DNA of 64,000 bases from Achromobacter xylosoxidans A8 (GTDB taxonomy: Bacteria > Pseudomonadota > Gammaproteobacteria > Burkholderiales > Burkholderiaceae_B): positions 6,758,001 through 6,822,000 of the forward strand of contig NC_014640.1 in NCBI RefSeq assembly GCF_000165835.1. Reading direction: 5' to 3'. Every line of letters begins with the position of its first letter. Position 1 is the first letter of the stretch. The translations under genes and the position numbers were made by a program. A model generated the notes under the pieces. The model had not been told where the DNA came from. It made no database searches and was given only the letters and a program-made list of their open reading frames with translations. This document shows, piece by piece, positions 43,334 to 51,056 of the stretch.

Positions 43334-44069
43334 TCAGCTGGGCCTGCGCCGCCTCGGCCTTGAGACGGGTGCGGAACAGACGATCCATGAAGGTGAACTG
43401 GAAGCCGTAGTTGCCGTTGTAGCAGGCGTGGTGCAGGTGATGCCTGCGGCTGGCGGCGAACCAGTGCGCGTAGGACACGTTGGGAAAGAAGTCGTAGTTG
43501 GCGTGGCCGATGCAATTGAAGAACAGGCTGAACAGCGGCACCGACGCCAGCGACCAGAAACTGAAGTCGTGCAGCACCATGGGCAGCATGATCACGTTGC
43601 CCAGCATCAGCGCTTCGATGGGATGGAAGCTGTAGGTCGAGAACGGCGTGGTCACGACCGAGCGGTGATGCGGCAGGTGGAAGCGGCGCAGCAGCTTGGT
43701 GTGCAGCAGGCGGTGGTTGATCCAGAAATGCACGTCGTTCCAGGCCACCAGCACCAGGATCTCGAGCGTGATCTTTTGCCAGCTGGCATCCGGGTCCAGG
43801 TGCGCCCAGCCCAGCTGCAACAGGCCCCAAGGGAAAATCATGCCCGTGCCGAACAGCAGGATGGACAGCCCGGATTGCGCGAGCTCGCGCCGCAGCTGGC
43901 CCGGCGCCAACGGACGCGGATCCAGCGGGCGTCCGATGCCCAGCGCCGGCAGGACGTAGTGCGTCAGCAGCCAGGTGGCCGCGCCGAAGACCAGATAGAT
44001 GCCGCCGAAGAAAAGCAGGCCCGCCAGCATCACTTGCCAGGCGGACAAGGCTACAAAAGCTTGGGCCAT
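43293..44069 (-). CDS. Sterol desaturase/fatty acid hydroxylase superfamily protein
   Basis: 258-residue membrane di-iron oxygenase of the FA hydroxylase superfamily. N-terminal helices ('VMLAGLLFFGGIYLVFGAAT') precede the histidine motifs 'HFWINHRLLH', 'HLPHHRSV' and 'HHLHHACYNGNYGFQF'. First gene of the minus-strand operon 44069-39549. Family members hydroxylate or desaturate sterols, carotenoids, fatty acids or ornithine lipids; which applies here is unknown. Confidence 0.87.
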   Translation of the reverse strand: MAQAFVALSAWQVMLAGLLFFGGIYLVFGAATWLLTHYVLPALGIGRPLDPRPLAPGQLRRELAQSGLSILLFGTGMIFPWGLLQLGWAHLDPDASWQKITLEILVLVAWNDVHFWINHRLLHTKLLRRFHLPHHRSVVTTPFSTYSFHPIEALMLGNVIMLPMVLHDFSFWSLASVPLFSLFFNCIGHANYDFFPNVSYAHWFAASRRHHLHHACYNGNYGFQFTFMDRLFRTRLKAEAAQAQLNAFRQRESLGGRA

Positions 44070-44192
44070 GAACGTTCTGTTTCACCCTGAGAATGGGCGC
44101 ATGATAAGCAATCCGTCAGCTTCCAGGTAGGACATTTATTACAAAATGAATCCGAAGGCCACAAAGCTGGCGGACTGCTCGCCAAGTTCGGG

Positions 44193-45089
44193 CTACTGGC
44201 AAGGATATTGCCGGTTCAACCCCGCCACGGCGGCGTCCATGCGCGCGGCCAAGGCCATGCTGGCGGGCGGCATGGGCATGCGCAGCTCCTCGCTCAGCAG
44301 GCCCTGGCGCCCCAGTTGCGCCTTCAAGGGACCGGGATTGGGCTCGGCGAAGGTCAGCTGGATGATGGGGACCAGCGCGTGGAACAGCTTGCGGGCCAAG
44401 TCCAGCTGCTGCGCCTTCACGGCCTGGTGCATGGCCACGAACAGGTCGGGGCGGATATGTGCCGCGGCCGCGATCATGCCGGCGCCCCCCAGGCTCATCA
44501 CGGACAGCGCCTGCAGGTCCTCGCCCGCCAGCACGTGCATGTTGCCGTCGGCGATCAGCGCGATCGTCTTTTCCAGCGAGCCGCCGCAGTCCTTGATCGC
44601 CGCGATATTGGGATGCGCGGCCAGCGCCAGCAAGGTCGCTGTATCCAATGTCGTGCCGGTGCGATAGGGAATGTCGTAGAGCACCAGGGGGAAGCGCGAG
44701 GCATCGGCCAGGCAGCGGAAATAGGCGGCGGCGCCTTCCTGGCCGGGGCGCACGTAGTACGGCGCGGGCGCCAGGATGCCGGCCAACGGACGCGTGCCGA
44801 AGGCGGCCAGGCGCTGCATCACGTGTCCATGATGGTTGCCCGCCAGGCCCATGATGACGGGCAGCCTGCCGGCCTCGGTCAGCACGGCGTCCAGCACCGC
44901 CAGCTGTTCGGCATCGTCCAGCGACGCAGCCTCGCCGGTGCTGCCGCACACGACCAGCCCGTCCACGCCCGCGGCGGCATAGTGGCGCACCAGGCGGCGC
45001 AAGGCCCCGCCATCCACGGCGCCGCCGGAAAACGGCGTGACCAGAGGCACCCAGACGCCCTGGATCGGAGATTGATGATGAGATTGCAT
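44193..45089 (-). CDS. DapA-family aldolase/lyase (dihydrodipicolinate synthase-like)
   Basis: 298-residue TIM-barrel class I aldolase. Substrate loop 'LVVCGSTGEAASL', catalytic Tyr in 'LYDIPYRTG' and Schiff-base Lys in 'IAAIKDCGGS'. These motifs fit the DapA/NanA/KDG aldolase superfamily but sequence does not say which substrate; a stand-alone copy outside lysine genes suggests a catabolic aldolase or a paralogue. No dap neighbours are present. Confidence 0.87.
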   Translation of the reverse strand: MQSHHQSPIQGVWVPLVTPFSGGAVDGGALRRLVRHYAAAGVDGLVVCGSTGEAASLDDAEQLAVLDAVLTEAGRLPVIMGLAGNHHGHVMQRLAAFGTRPLAGILAPAPYYVRPGQEGAAAYFRCLADASRFPLVLYDIPYRTGTTLDTATLLALAAHPNIAAIKDCGGSLEKTIALIADGNMHVLAGEDLQALSVMSLGGAGMIAAAAHIRPDLFVAMHQAVKAQQLDLARKLFHALVPIIQLTFAEPNPGPLKAQLGRQGLLSEELRMPMPPASMALAARMDAAVAGLNRQYPCQ

Positions 45090-45191
45090 GTGAACACTCC
45101 TGCGTTGTAAGCGGACCGTGGTTGGGGACCGTACAGAAGTGCTCGGGATGCCAGGGGATGCGCGGACGGCGCCAAGCGCCGCCAGGAGGCC

Positions 45192-45236
45192 GCTGTTCCG
45201 TCGCCCATCTGACGGAACAGCATGCTCCGGTCAGAT
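45192..45236. promoter_or_regulatory. Nested, mutually exclusive inverted repeats upstream of the DapA-family gene
   Basis: Gap 45090-45432 holds no gene. It contains a perfect 11-bp inverted repeat (GCTGTTCCGTC 45192-45202 with GACGGAACAGC 45211-45221). This overlaps a second one (ATCTGAC 45207-45213 with GTCAGAT 45230-45236). The middle segment can pair with either side, as in attenuators, or the two could be protein operators. It lies about 100 bases ahead of the DapA-family start on the minus strand. Confidence 0.5.
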
Positions 45237-45432
45237 GAGCGGCTGTTTTTTGGATTTCAGGCCGGCGCAAGCCAGTACCACGCCCTGGGCGCGGAACGGG
45301 AAAGCGGATTGCTTGGCCTGATGAATCATGAATGTGGGAACGGATGCGGTGGTGTGCAAGCGCAGATGCGGGAATCTACCGGGAGGCCGCAACCGTGTCA
45401 ACGGCGCGCAGCGCGGCGGCTGCCGCCGCGGC

Positions 45433-45918
45433 TCAGCCCAGGCTGGCCAGGAACACCGCGCACAGGGCTTCCATGCCCTGGCGGTCGTCCTCGTCGAAAC
45501 GATCCGGCACCGGGCTGTCCACGTCCCACACGCCGATCAATTGGCCCTGGTGGACCAGCGGCACCACGATCTCGGAACGCGAAGCCGCGTCGCAGGCGAT
45601 GTGGCCGGGAAAGGCATGCACGTCGGGCACCAGCTGCGTCTGGCGCTGGCTGGCCGCGGCTCCGCACACGCCGCGATTCAGCGGAATGCGCACGCAAGCC
45701 GGCTTGCCCTGGAAGGGGCCCAGCACCAGTTCCGTGCCGTCATAGAAATAGAAGCCCGCCCAATTCAGGTCGGGCAGGGCCTGGTAGGCCAGCGCGCTCA
45801 GGTTGGCGGCGTTGGCGATGCGGTCGGGCTCGCCGTCGAGCAGGGCGCGGGCCTGGGCGACCAGGCCGGCATACAGGGCGGCCTTGGAGTCGGCGACGAT
45901 GGGAGCGGCTTCGAACAT
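45433..45918 (-). CDS. msrC: Free methionine-(R)-sulfoxide reductase (GAF domain)
   Basis: 161-residue single GAF-domain enzyme that reduces free methionine-R-sulfoxide. 'NWAGFYFYDGTELVLGPFQG' is the family hallmark. The catalytic and resolving cysteines fall in 'KPACVRI', 'RGVCGAA' and 'HIACDAAS'; 'SEIVVPLVHQGQLIGVWDVD' closes the pocket. Length is typical. Divergently oriented from the aminotransferase gene at 46097. Confidence 0.92.
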   Translation of the reverse strand: MFEAAPIVADSKAALYAGLVAQARALLDGEPDRIANAANLSALAYQALPDLNWAGFYFYDGTELVLGPFQGKPACVRIPLNRGVCGAAASQRQTQLVPDVHAFPGHIACDAASRSEIVVPLVHQGQLIGVWDVDSPVPDRFDEDDRQGMEALCAVFLASLG

Positions 45919-46096
45919 GGAAAATGTAACTGTACAGGCGGTTATCGATGCAGGTGATTTTAGGGGCTGCGGCCGTTAAGGGGGCCGGGCCGCCGCCGTG
46001 TGGGACAATAGTTTTTTTCCGAATGTTTTTCCGCCGGGCCACCCAAAGGGACCAACCGCCCGTATTTTCCTACCCTTCTTTTTCAAGAAGCACTCC

Positions 46097-47299
46097 ATGG
46101 ACAAGCCTCTCGAACCTGCGTTTTCCTTTTCGGAACGCGCCCAGCAACTCACCAGCTCCGCCATCCGCGAGATCCTCAAGGTCACCGAGCGCCCCGAAGT
46201 CATTTCGTTCGCCGGCGGCCTGCCGGCGCCCGGCGGCTTCCCGGTAGAGGTAGTTCGCGCGGCATTCGACAAGGTACTGTCCACCAACGGCCGCGCCGCC
46301 CTGCAGTACGGCCCCACGGAAGGCTTTGCGCCGCTGCGCCAATGGGTTGCCGATGATCTGAACAAGGCCGGCGCCAGCGTCGCCGCCGACCAGATCCTGA
46401 TCGTGTCGGGTTCGCAGCAAGCGCTGGACCTGCTGGGCAAGGTGCTGATCGACAAGGACAGCAAGGTGCTGGTCGAAGACCCCAGCTACCTGGGCGCGCT
46501 GCAATCGTTCAGCCTGTACCAGCCCAACTTCGTGCCGGTGCCCACCGACGAAGGCGGCCTGATCCCGGAAGCCATCACCCCTGAACTGGCCGAAGGCGCC
46601 CGCTTCCTGTACGCCCTGCCCAACTTCCAGAACCCCACCGGCCGCACGCTGAACCTGGAACGCCGCATCGCGCTGGTCAAGCGCGCCGCGGAACTGAACC
46701 TGACCATCGTCGAGGACGACCCCTACGGCGAACTGCGCTACGCGGGCGAACCGCAGCCCGGCCTGATCGCGCTGGCCGCCGAATACGGCGCCAACGTGGT
46801 GCGCCTGGGCACGTTCTCCAAGGTGCTGGCCCCCGGCCTGCGCCTGGGCTACATCGCCGCCGCGCGCCCGCTGATCAACAAGCTGGTGCAGGCCAAGCAA
46901 GCCACCGACCTGCACACGCCCACGCTGACGCAGATGGCCGTGTACGAGATCGTCAAGGACGGCTTCCTGGAAGAGCACCTGCCCAACGTGCGCGAAATCT
47001 ACCGCGCCCAGGGCAGTTGCATGCTGGAAGCCATCAAGCAGGAGTTCCCGGACACCGTCACCTGGACCAAGCCTGAAGGCGGCATGTTCATCTGGCTGAC
47101 CTTGCCCGACCACATCGACAGCACCAAGCTGCTGGAAAAGGCCATCGCGCAAAACGTGGCGTTCGTGCCCGGCGCGCCGTTCTACTGCGGCGCCGGCAAG
47201 ACCAACACGCTGCGCCTGAGCTTCGCCACCGTGCCGGAAGACAAGATCCGCCGCGGCATTGCGATCCTGGGCAAGCTGCTAAAAGACGAGGTGAAGTAG
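46097..47299 (+). CDS. PLP-dependent aminotransferase (class I/II, LysN-like group)
   Basis: 400-residue fold type I aminotransferase. Typical opening 'ISFAGGLPAPGGFPVE', 'YGPTEGFAPLRQWVADDL', 'NPTGRTL', and PLP lysine in 'TFSKVLAPGLRLGY'. The ATG at 46097 is preceded by AAGAAG; the upstream extension is not family-like. Related enzymes are annotated as 2-aminoadipate or branched/aromatic aminotransferases; the substrate is not determinable. An interspersed repeat begins two bases after its stop codon. Confidence 0.9.
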   Translation: MDKPLEPAFSFSERAQQLTSSAIREILKVTERPEVISFAGGLPAPGGFPVEVVRAAFDKVLSTNGRAALQYGPTEGFAPLRQWVADDLNKAGASVAADQILIVSGSQQALDLLGKVLIDKDSKVLVEDPSYLGALQSFSLYQPNFVPVPTDEGGLIPEAITPELAEGARFLYALPNFQNPTGRTLNLERRIALVKRAAELNLTIVEDDPYGELRYAGEPQPGLIALAAEYGANVVRLGTFSKVLAPGLRLGYIAAARPLINKLVQAKQATDLHTPTLTQMAVYEIVKDGFLEEHLPNVREIYRAQGSCMLEAIKQEFPDTVTWTKPEGGMFIWLTLPDHIDSTKLLEKAIAQNVAFVPGAPFYCGAGKTNTLRLSFATVPEDKIRRGIAILGKLLKDEVK

Positions 47300-47300
47300 G

Positions 47301-47386
47301 CCCCCCCCCCCGAAGCGCCTGCGGCGCTTCCCCCCAGGGGGGCGCCGCTACGGACCGGCGGAGCCCGGATCCGTGCGGCCCCGCTT
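47301..47386 (+). repeat. Intergenic repeat copy B (directly after the aminotransferase stop)
   Basis: About 86 bp: C-run, hairpin GAAGCGCCTGCGGCGCTTC, CCCCCCAGGGGGG hairpin, then GCCGCTACGGACCGGCGG and GAGCCCGGATCCGTGCGGC. It matches copy A (30106-30189) at nearly every base, and both start at the base after a stop codon. Probably a dispersed palindromic repeat family of this genome. Confidence 0.85.
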
Positions 47387-47440
47387 TCGCCACGACAGTG
47401 GCAATATGACGCGGGTGCCTCGTAGGTGCTGTAGGACATG

Positions 47441-47478
47441 AACGGCGGCCGGGCGCGATGCCCGGCCGCCGTTGTTTT
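47441..47478 (+). terminator. Strong intrinsic terminator before ubiA
   Basis: Perfect 14-bp stem: AACGGCGGCCGGGC (47441-47454), loop GCGAT, GCCCGGCCGCCGTT (47460-47473), followed by GTTTT. It ends aminotransferase transcription just before the ubiA start region, so ubiA needs its own promoter or the ATG at 47479 cannot be reached from upstream transcripts. Confidence 0.85.
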
Positions 47479-47514
47479 ATGCTCTTGGTTTTCCCATTCC
47501 GTTTCGCCGTGACA

Positions 47515-48441
47515 GTGAGCGCCCCCCAACCATCCCCCGTTGACCTCAGCGACATCGTCTTCACCGACTGGGTCGAACGCTGGCTGCCCAAGTCCTGGCG
47601 GCCCTATGCCCGTCTGTGCCGCCTGGACCGCCCCATCGGCACCTGGCTGACCCTGCTGCCGGCCATCGCCGCGCTGGTACAGGCCGCGGGCGGCCTGCCG
47701 GACCTGCGGCGTTTGATCGTGTTCTCGCTGGGCGCGCTGCTGATGCGCGGCATCGGCTGCACCGTCAACGACATGTGCGACCGCAACTTCGACAAGCACG
47801 TCGAGCGTACCCGCTTCCGTCCGTTGACCAGCGGCCAGCTCACGATGAAGAACGCGGTCTGGTTCCTCATCGGGCAGTTGCTGGTCTGCGGGTCGCTGCT
47901 ATTCTTCCTGAACGAAATGAGCCGCTGGCTGGCCGTGGCCGTGCTGCCCTTCGTCTTCATCTACCCGCTGTGCAAGCGCGTCACGTACTGGCCGCAAGTC
48001 GTGCTGGGCATCTGCTTCAACTGGGGCATGCTGATGGCCTGGTCGGACACGCAGAATCACGTGCCGCTGGCCGCCATCGCCATGTGGGCGGGCGCGGTGC
48101 TGTGGCAGGTCGGCTACGACAGCATCTACGCCTACGTGGACGTGCGCGACGATCGCAGCCTGGGCCTGCATTCCACCGCCATGCGTTTCGGCGACCAGGG
48201 CAAGCTCTGGATCGGCGGCTTCTACCTGGCCACCATCGCGCTGTGGGCCTGGGGCGGCTATGCCATCGGACTGTCGTGGGCCTATCAGGTCGGCATGGTG
48301 GCCGTGGCGGCGCACTTGGCGTGGCAGTTGTGGGTCTTCGACATCCAGCGGCCCGACCGCAACTTCATGCTGTTCCGCGCCAACCTCTGGCTGGGCGCCC
48401 TGTTGGTCGCCGCCGCGCTGGCGGGTACGCTGATCCGCTAA
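47515..48441 (+). CDS. ubiA: 4-hydroxybenzoate octaprenyltransferase
   Basis: Membrane prenyltransferase of ubiquinone synthesis, attaching the polyprenyl tail to 4-hydroxybenzoate. Both aspartate-rich motifs are visible: 'GCTVNDMCDRNFDKHVERTR' (NDxxDxxxD) and 'YDSIYAYVDVRDDRSLGLHS' (second DxxxD site). About eight helices. Start is uncertain: GTG 47515 gives the family-like beginning (308 aa), GTG 47509 and ATG 47479 are in frame, and none has a good Shine-Dalgarno. ATG 47479 abuts a terminator, which disfavours it. Confidence 0.93.
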   Translation: MSAPQPSPVDLSDIVFTDWVERWLPKSWRPYARLCRLDRPIGTWLTLLPAIAALVQAAGGLPDLRRLIVFSLGALLMRGIGCTVNDMCDRNFDKHVERTRFRPLTSGQLTMKNAVWFLIGQLLVCGSLLFFLNEMSRWLAVAVLPFVFIYPLCKRVTYWPQVVLGICFNWGMLMAWSDTQNHVPLAAIAMWAGAVLWQVGYDSIYAYVDVRDDRSLGLHSTAMRFGDQGKLWIGGFYLATIALWAWGGYAIGLSWAYQVGMVAVAAHLAWQLWVFDIQRPDRNFMLFRANLWLGALLVAAALAGTLIR

Positions 48442-48557
48442 AAGCCGCATCGGCGCCGCACTAGCGGCCGCGCCGATGCCCCGTTGACGCTGCGCATTGC
48501 CCGCGGCGCCGACTGGGACCATGATGTAGCCTCCGCAACACATTCCGGAGACCACGC

Positions 48558-48962
48558 ATGCCCTCATTGTTCAAATCCCTGGCCTTGACGGCCGCCGCAG
48601 CCGCCGCGTTCGTGGCCATTCCGGCCCAGGCCGCCAGCGATTGCTCGGCCCAGCGCGGCTGCGCCGCCAAGTTCTGCGCAATCGAAAACGACATCGCCGC
48701 TGCCAAGGCGCAGAACAATACCCGCCGCGAAGCCGGGCTGCGCAAAGCCCTGGCCGAAGCCAAAGCAAACTGCACCGACAGCCGCCTGCAATCGCAGCGC
48801 GAAGCTGATGTGCGCGAGAAGCAAAGCAAGGTCGCCGAACGCGAAAGCGAGCTCAAGCAGGCCCGCGCCAAGGGCAAGCAGGACAAGATCGACAAGGCCC
48901 AGCGCAAGCTGGACGAAGCCCAGGCGGAATACAACGCCGCGCTGGTTGAACTGAACCGCTGA
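48558..48962 (+). CDS. DUF1090 family periplasmic protein (YqjC-like)
   Basis: 134 residues with a signal peptide (about 1-26, ending 'AIPAQA-AS'), a short cysteine-containing region ('SDCSAQRGCAAKFC'), and a long charged coiled coil from about residue 50 to the end ('READVREKQSKVAERESELK'). Length and layout match DUF1090. GGAGA precedes the ATG. Function unknown. Confidence 0.85.
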   Translation: MPSLFKSLALTAAAAAAFVAIPAQAASDCSAQRGCAAKFCAIENDIAAAKAQNNTRREAGLRKALAEAKANCTDSRLQSQREADVREKQSKVAERESELKQARAKGKQDKIDKAQRKLDEAQAEYNAALVELNR

Positions 48963-48975
48963 TCCCCCCTCCTGC

Positions 48976-48999
48976 CAGCCCCGGATCAGTCCGGGGCTG
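48976..48999 (+). terminator. Hairpin after the DUF1090 gene
   Basis: CAGCCCCGGA (48976-48985), loop TCAG, TCCGGGGCTG (48990-48999), 13 bases after the stop. No T-run follows, so termination strength is uncertain. Confidence 0.55.
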
Positions 49000-49061
49000 C
49001 GCGCCATCACTTCCCCCCCTCCGCCGCCTGACCTCCGCCCCTCCCGGGTGGACTACCTCCT

Positions 49062-49113
49062 ATGGTGTCATCAAACGGAAATTCCACCATCCATGGTGCC
49101 ATTTGGCGAAATG
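49062..49113. promoter_or_regulatory. Imperfect 21-bp direct repeat upstream of a DUF4148 gene
   Basis: Gap 48963-49275 holds no gene beyond the hairpin at its left end. Two copies of ATGGTGnCATnnnnCGnAAT begin at 49062 and 49093, 31 bp (about three helical turns) apart, in a patch AT-richer than its surroundings. This suggests tandem binding sites for an activator or repressor of the DUF4148 gene at 49276. Confidence 0.45.
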
Positions 49114-49275
49114 AAAACCTATTAGTCTCTTTTTTGGAAAGATGTTTTCAGGGAATCAGGGTTTATCCGGGGGTGTTTTGAGGCCAGAATGCATCTCATC
49201 GGGACACAGCAAGCGAACCCCCAGGCAATCAGGCCGGCGGTTCGGCTCCCAAGCTCAAGACACTGGAGGTCTGCC

Positions 49276-49668
49276 ATGAAAACCCTTGCTACCGCTTTGA
49301 TGCTGTCGATGTCCGTTCTGGCTGCCGGCGCCCAAGCCGCCGAGGCTGATCAGGGTCCCACCCGCGCTCAAGTCCAAGCCGAACTGCAACAAGCCAAGGC
49401 CTCGGGCCAATACACCTTCGGCGAAGAAGGCTACCCCGCCGCCATCGCCCCGAAGTCGACCCTGACCTCGCAGCAAGTGCAGGCTGAACTGCAGCAAGCC
49501 AAGAACGCCGGCGAAGTGACCTTCGGCAATCTGGACTACCCGCCCGTCGCCGCCGCCGAACAAGCCACCTCGTTGACCCGCGCCCAGGTCCGCACCGAAC
49601 TGGCTGAGGCCAAGTCGGAAGGCCTGGTCACCTTCGGCAACCTGGACTACCCGCCCCTGGGCAGCTGA
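49276..49668 (+). CDS. Secreted DUF4148 repeat protein
   Basis: 130 residues. Signal peptide about 1-22 ('MKTLATALMLSMSVLAAGAQ'). Then three DUF4148-like units, each with a TRAQVxxEL-type helix and a 'TFG...YP' end: 'QAELQQAKASGQYTFGEEGY', 'QAELQQAKNAGEVTFGNLDY' and 'RTELAEAKSEGLVTFGNLDY'. The start ATG 49276 has GGAGG. Two shorter homologues lie at 56.9-57.6 kb. The family is abundant in Burkholderiales; role unknown. Confidence 0.9.
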   Translation: MKTLATALMLSMSVLAAGAQAAEADQGPTRAQVQAELQQAKASGQYTFGEEGYPAAIAPKSTLTSQQVQAELQQAKNAGEVTFGNLDYPPVAAAEQATSLTRAQVRTELAEAKSEGLVTFGNLDYPPLGS

Positions 49669-49702
49669 TCCCCCCCTGGCCTCCCCGGCCAGGCAGCGCC
49701 CC

Positions 49703-49739
49703 GAAGCCCTCCGGCCCCAAACCGGAGGGCTTCGTTCTT
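49703..49739 (+). terminator. Intrinsic terminator after the DUF4148 gene
   Basis: Perfect 12-bp stem GAAGCCCTCCGG (49703-49714) and CCGGAGGGCTTC (49722-49733), 7-base loop, followed by GTTCTT. Confidence 0.75.
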
Positions 49740-49869
49740 GACGTTTCGACAATAAATTAAGTCGAATTAACGTTACCTACGGCCGATTCGACTATTTAGC
49801 ATCTACACATCGACAGCGCCCCCGCATAGGATGAGCTCACCCACTCCCCTTCCATGCAGGAGCCGCACC

Positions 49870-50994
49870 ATGACCACCGCCTCTCCCCGGCCCGTCCTAC
49901 TCCTGGGCGCCGGAAAAATCGGTTTCGCCATTGCCCTAATGCTGGAACGCAGCGGCGGCTACTCGGTGCTGGTTGCCGACCAAAATCCCGAGCGCCTACG
50001 CATCGTGGCCGAGCTGGGCTGCGGAACCCGCCAGATTTCCGATGACGACAGCGTGGCGCAATGCATCGAAGGACGCTACGCGGTGATCAACGCGCTGCCC
50101 TTTCACCGCGCCGCCGCGGTGGCCGGCCTGTGCGCCAAGGCTGGCGTGCACTATTTCGACCTGACCGAAGACGTGGCCAGCACGCACGCGATCCAGGCGC
50201 TGGCGGAAACCGCAAGCAGCGTGCTGATGCCGCAATGCGGCCTGGCCCCGGGCTTCATCGGCGTAGTCGGCAACGCATTGGCGCGCCGCTTCGACACGCT
50301 GCTCGACCTGCGCATGCGCGTGGGCGCCCTGCCGCGCTATCCCTCCAACAGCCTGCGCTACAACCTGACCTGGAGCACCGAAGGGCTGATCAACGAGTAC
50401 TGCAACCCTTGCGAGGCCATCGTCGACGGCCAGCTGACCAGCGTGCCCGCGCTGGAAGGCTACGAAACCTTCGCGCTGGACGGCGTGGAGTATGAGGCCT
50501 TCAACACCTCGGGCGGATTGGGCACCCTGCCCGCCACCTTGCGCGGCCGCGCCCGCAACGTGGACTACAAATCGGTGCGCTACCCGGGCCACTGCAGCAT
50601 CATGAAACTGCTGCTCAACGACCTGCGCCTGCGCGACCGCCGCGACCTGCTCAAGGAAATCTTCGAAGCCGCCATTCCCACCACCGAGCAGGACGTGATC
50701 GTGATCCAGGCCTCGGCGTCCGGGCGCCGCCATGGTCGCCTTGAGGAAGAGTCCTACCCCATCCGCATCTTCGGCGCGGAAGTCGACGGCCATCGCCTCA
50801 GCGCCATCCAGCTCTCCACCGCTGCGGGAATCTGCGCCGCGCTGGATCTGGTGGCGCAAGGCGCCTTGCCGCAACGCGGGTTCGTGGGCCAGGAAGCGAT
50901 AGACCTGGACGCTTTCATCAACAACCGTTTCGGCCGGGTCTACGCGGGCAAACCGCTGGCGTTGGCGGGCAGCGGCGCCATGGCCGACCGCTGA
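49870..50994 (+). CDS. Saccharopine dehydrogenase family oxidoreductase
   Basis: 374 residues. N-terminal Rossmann fold 'VLLLGAGKIGFAIALMLERS' and second strand acid 'LVADQNPERL'; the family signature 'LMPQCGLAPGFIGVVGNALA' is in the middle. ATG 49870 has AGGAG; the frame start at 49831 is not used. Family members act on saccharopine, lysine or related amino acid derivatives with NAD(P); the substrate is unknown. An inverted repeat TCGAC/GTCGA (49746-49765) in the AT-rich leader may be regulatory. Confidence 0.85.
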   Translation: MTTASPRPVLLLGAGKIGFAIALMLERSGGYSVLVADQNPERLRIVAELGCGTRQISDDDSVAQCIEGRYAVINALPFHRAAAVAGLCAKAGVHYFDLTEDVASTHAIQALAETASSVLMPQCGLAPGFIGVVGNALARRFDTLLDLRMRVGALPRYPSNSLRYNLTWSTEGLINEYCNPCEAIVDGQLTSVPALEGYETFALDGVEYEAFNTSGGLGTLPATLRGRARNVDYKSVRYPGHCSIMKLLLNDLRLRDRRDLLKEIFEAAIPTTEQDVIVIQASASGRRHGRLEEESYPIRIFGAEVDGHRLSAIQLSTAAGICAALDLVAQGALPQRGFVGQEAIDLDAFINNRFGRVYAGKPLALAGSGAMADR

Positions 50995-51015
50995 ATCCGG
51001 GCGCGCGCCGCCCCC

Positions 51016-51056
51016 AGCGTCCTATCCCGCAAAAACTCACGGCGGGATGGGACGCT
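51016..51056. terminator. 15-bp hairpin between convergent genes
   Basis: AGCGTCCTATCCCGC (51016-51030) pairs with GCGGGATGGGACGCT (51042-51056), with one G-T pair and an 11-base loop. It lies between the saccharopine dehydrogenase-like gene and the regulator and runs into the regulator's stop codon. Probably bidirectional termination. Confidence 0.6.
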
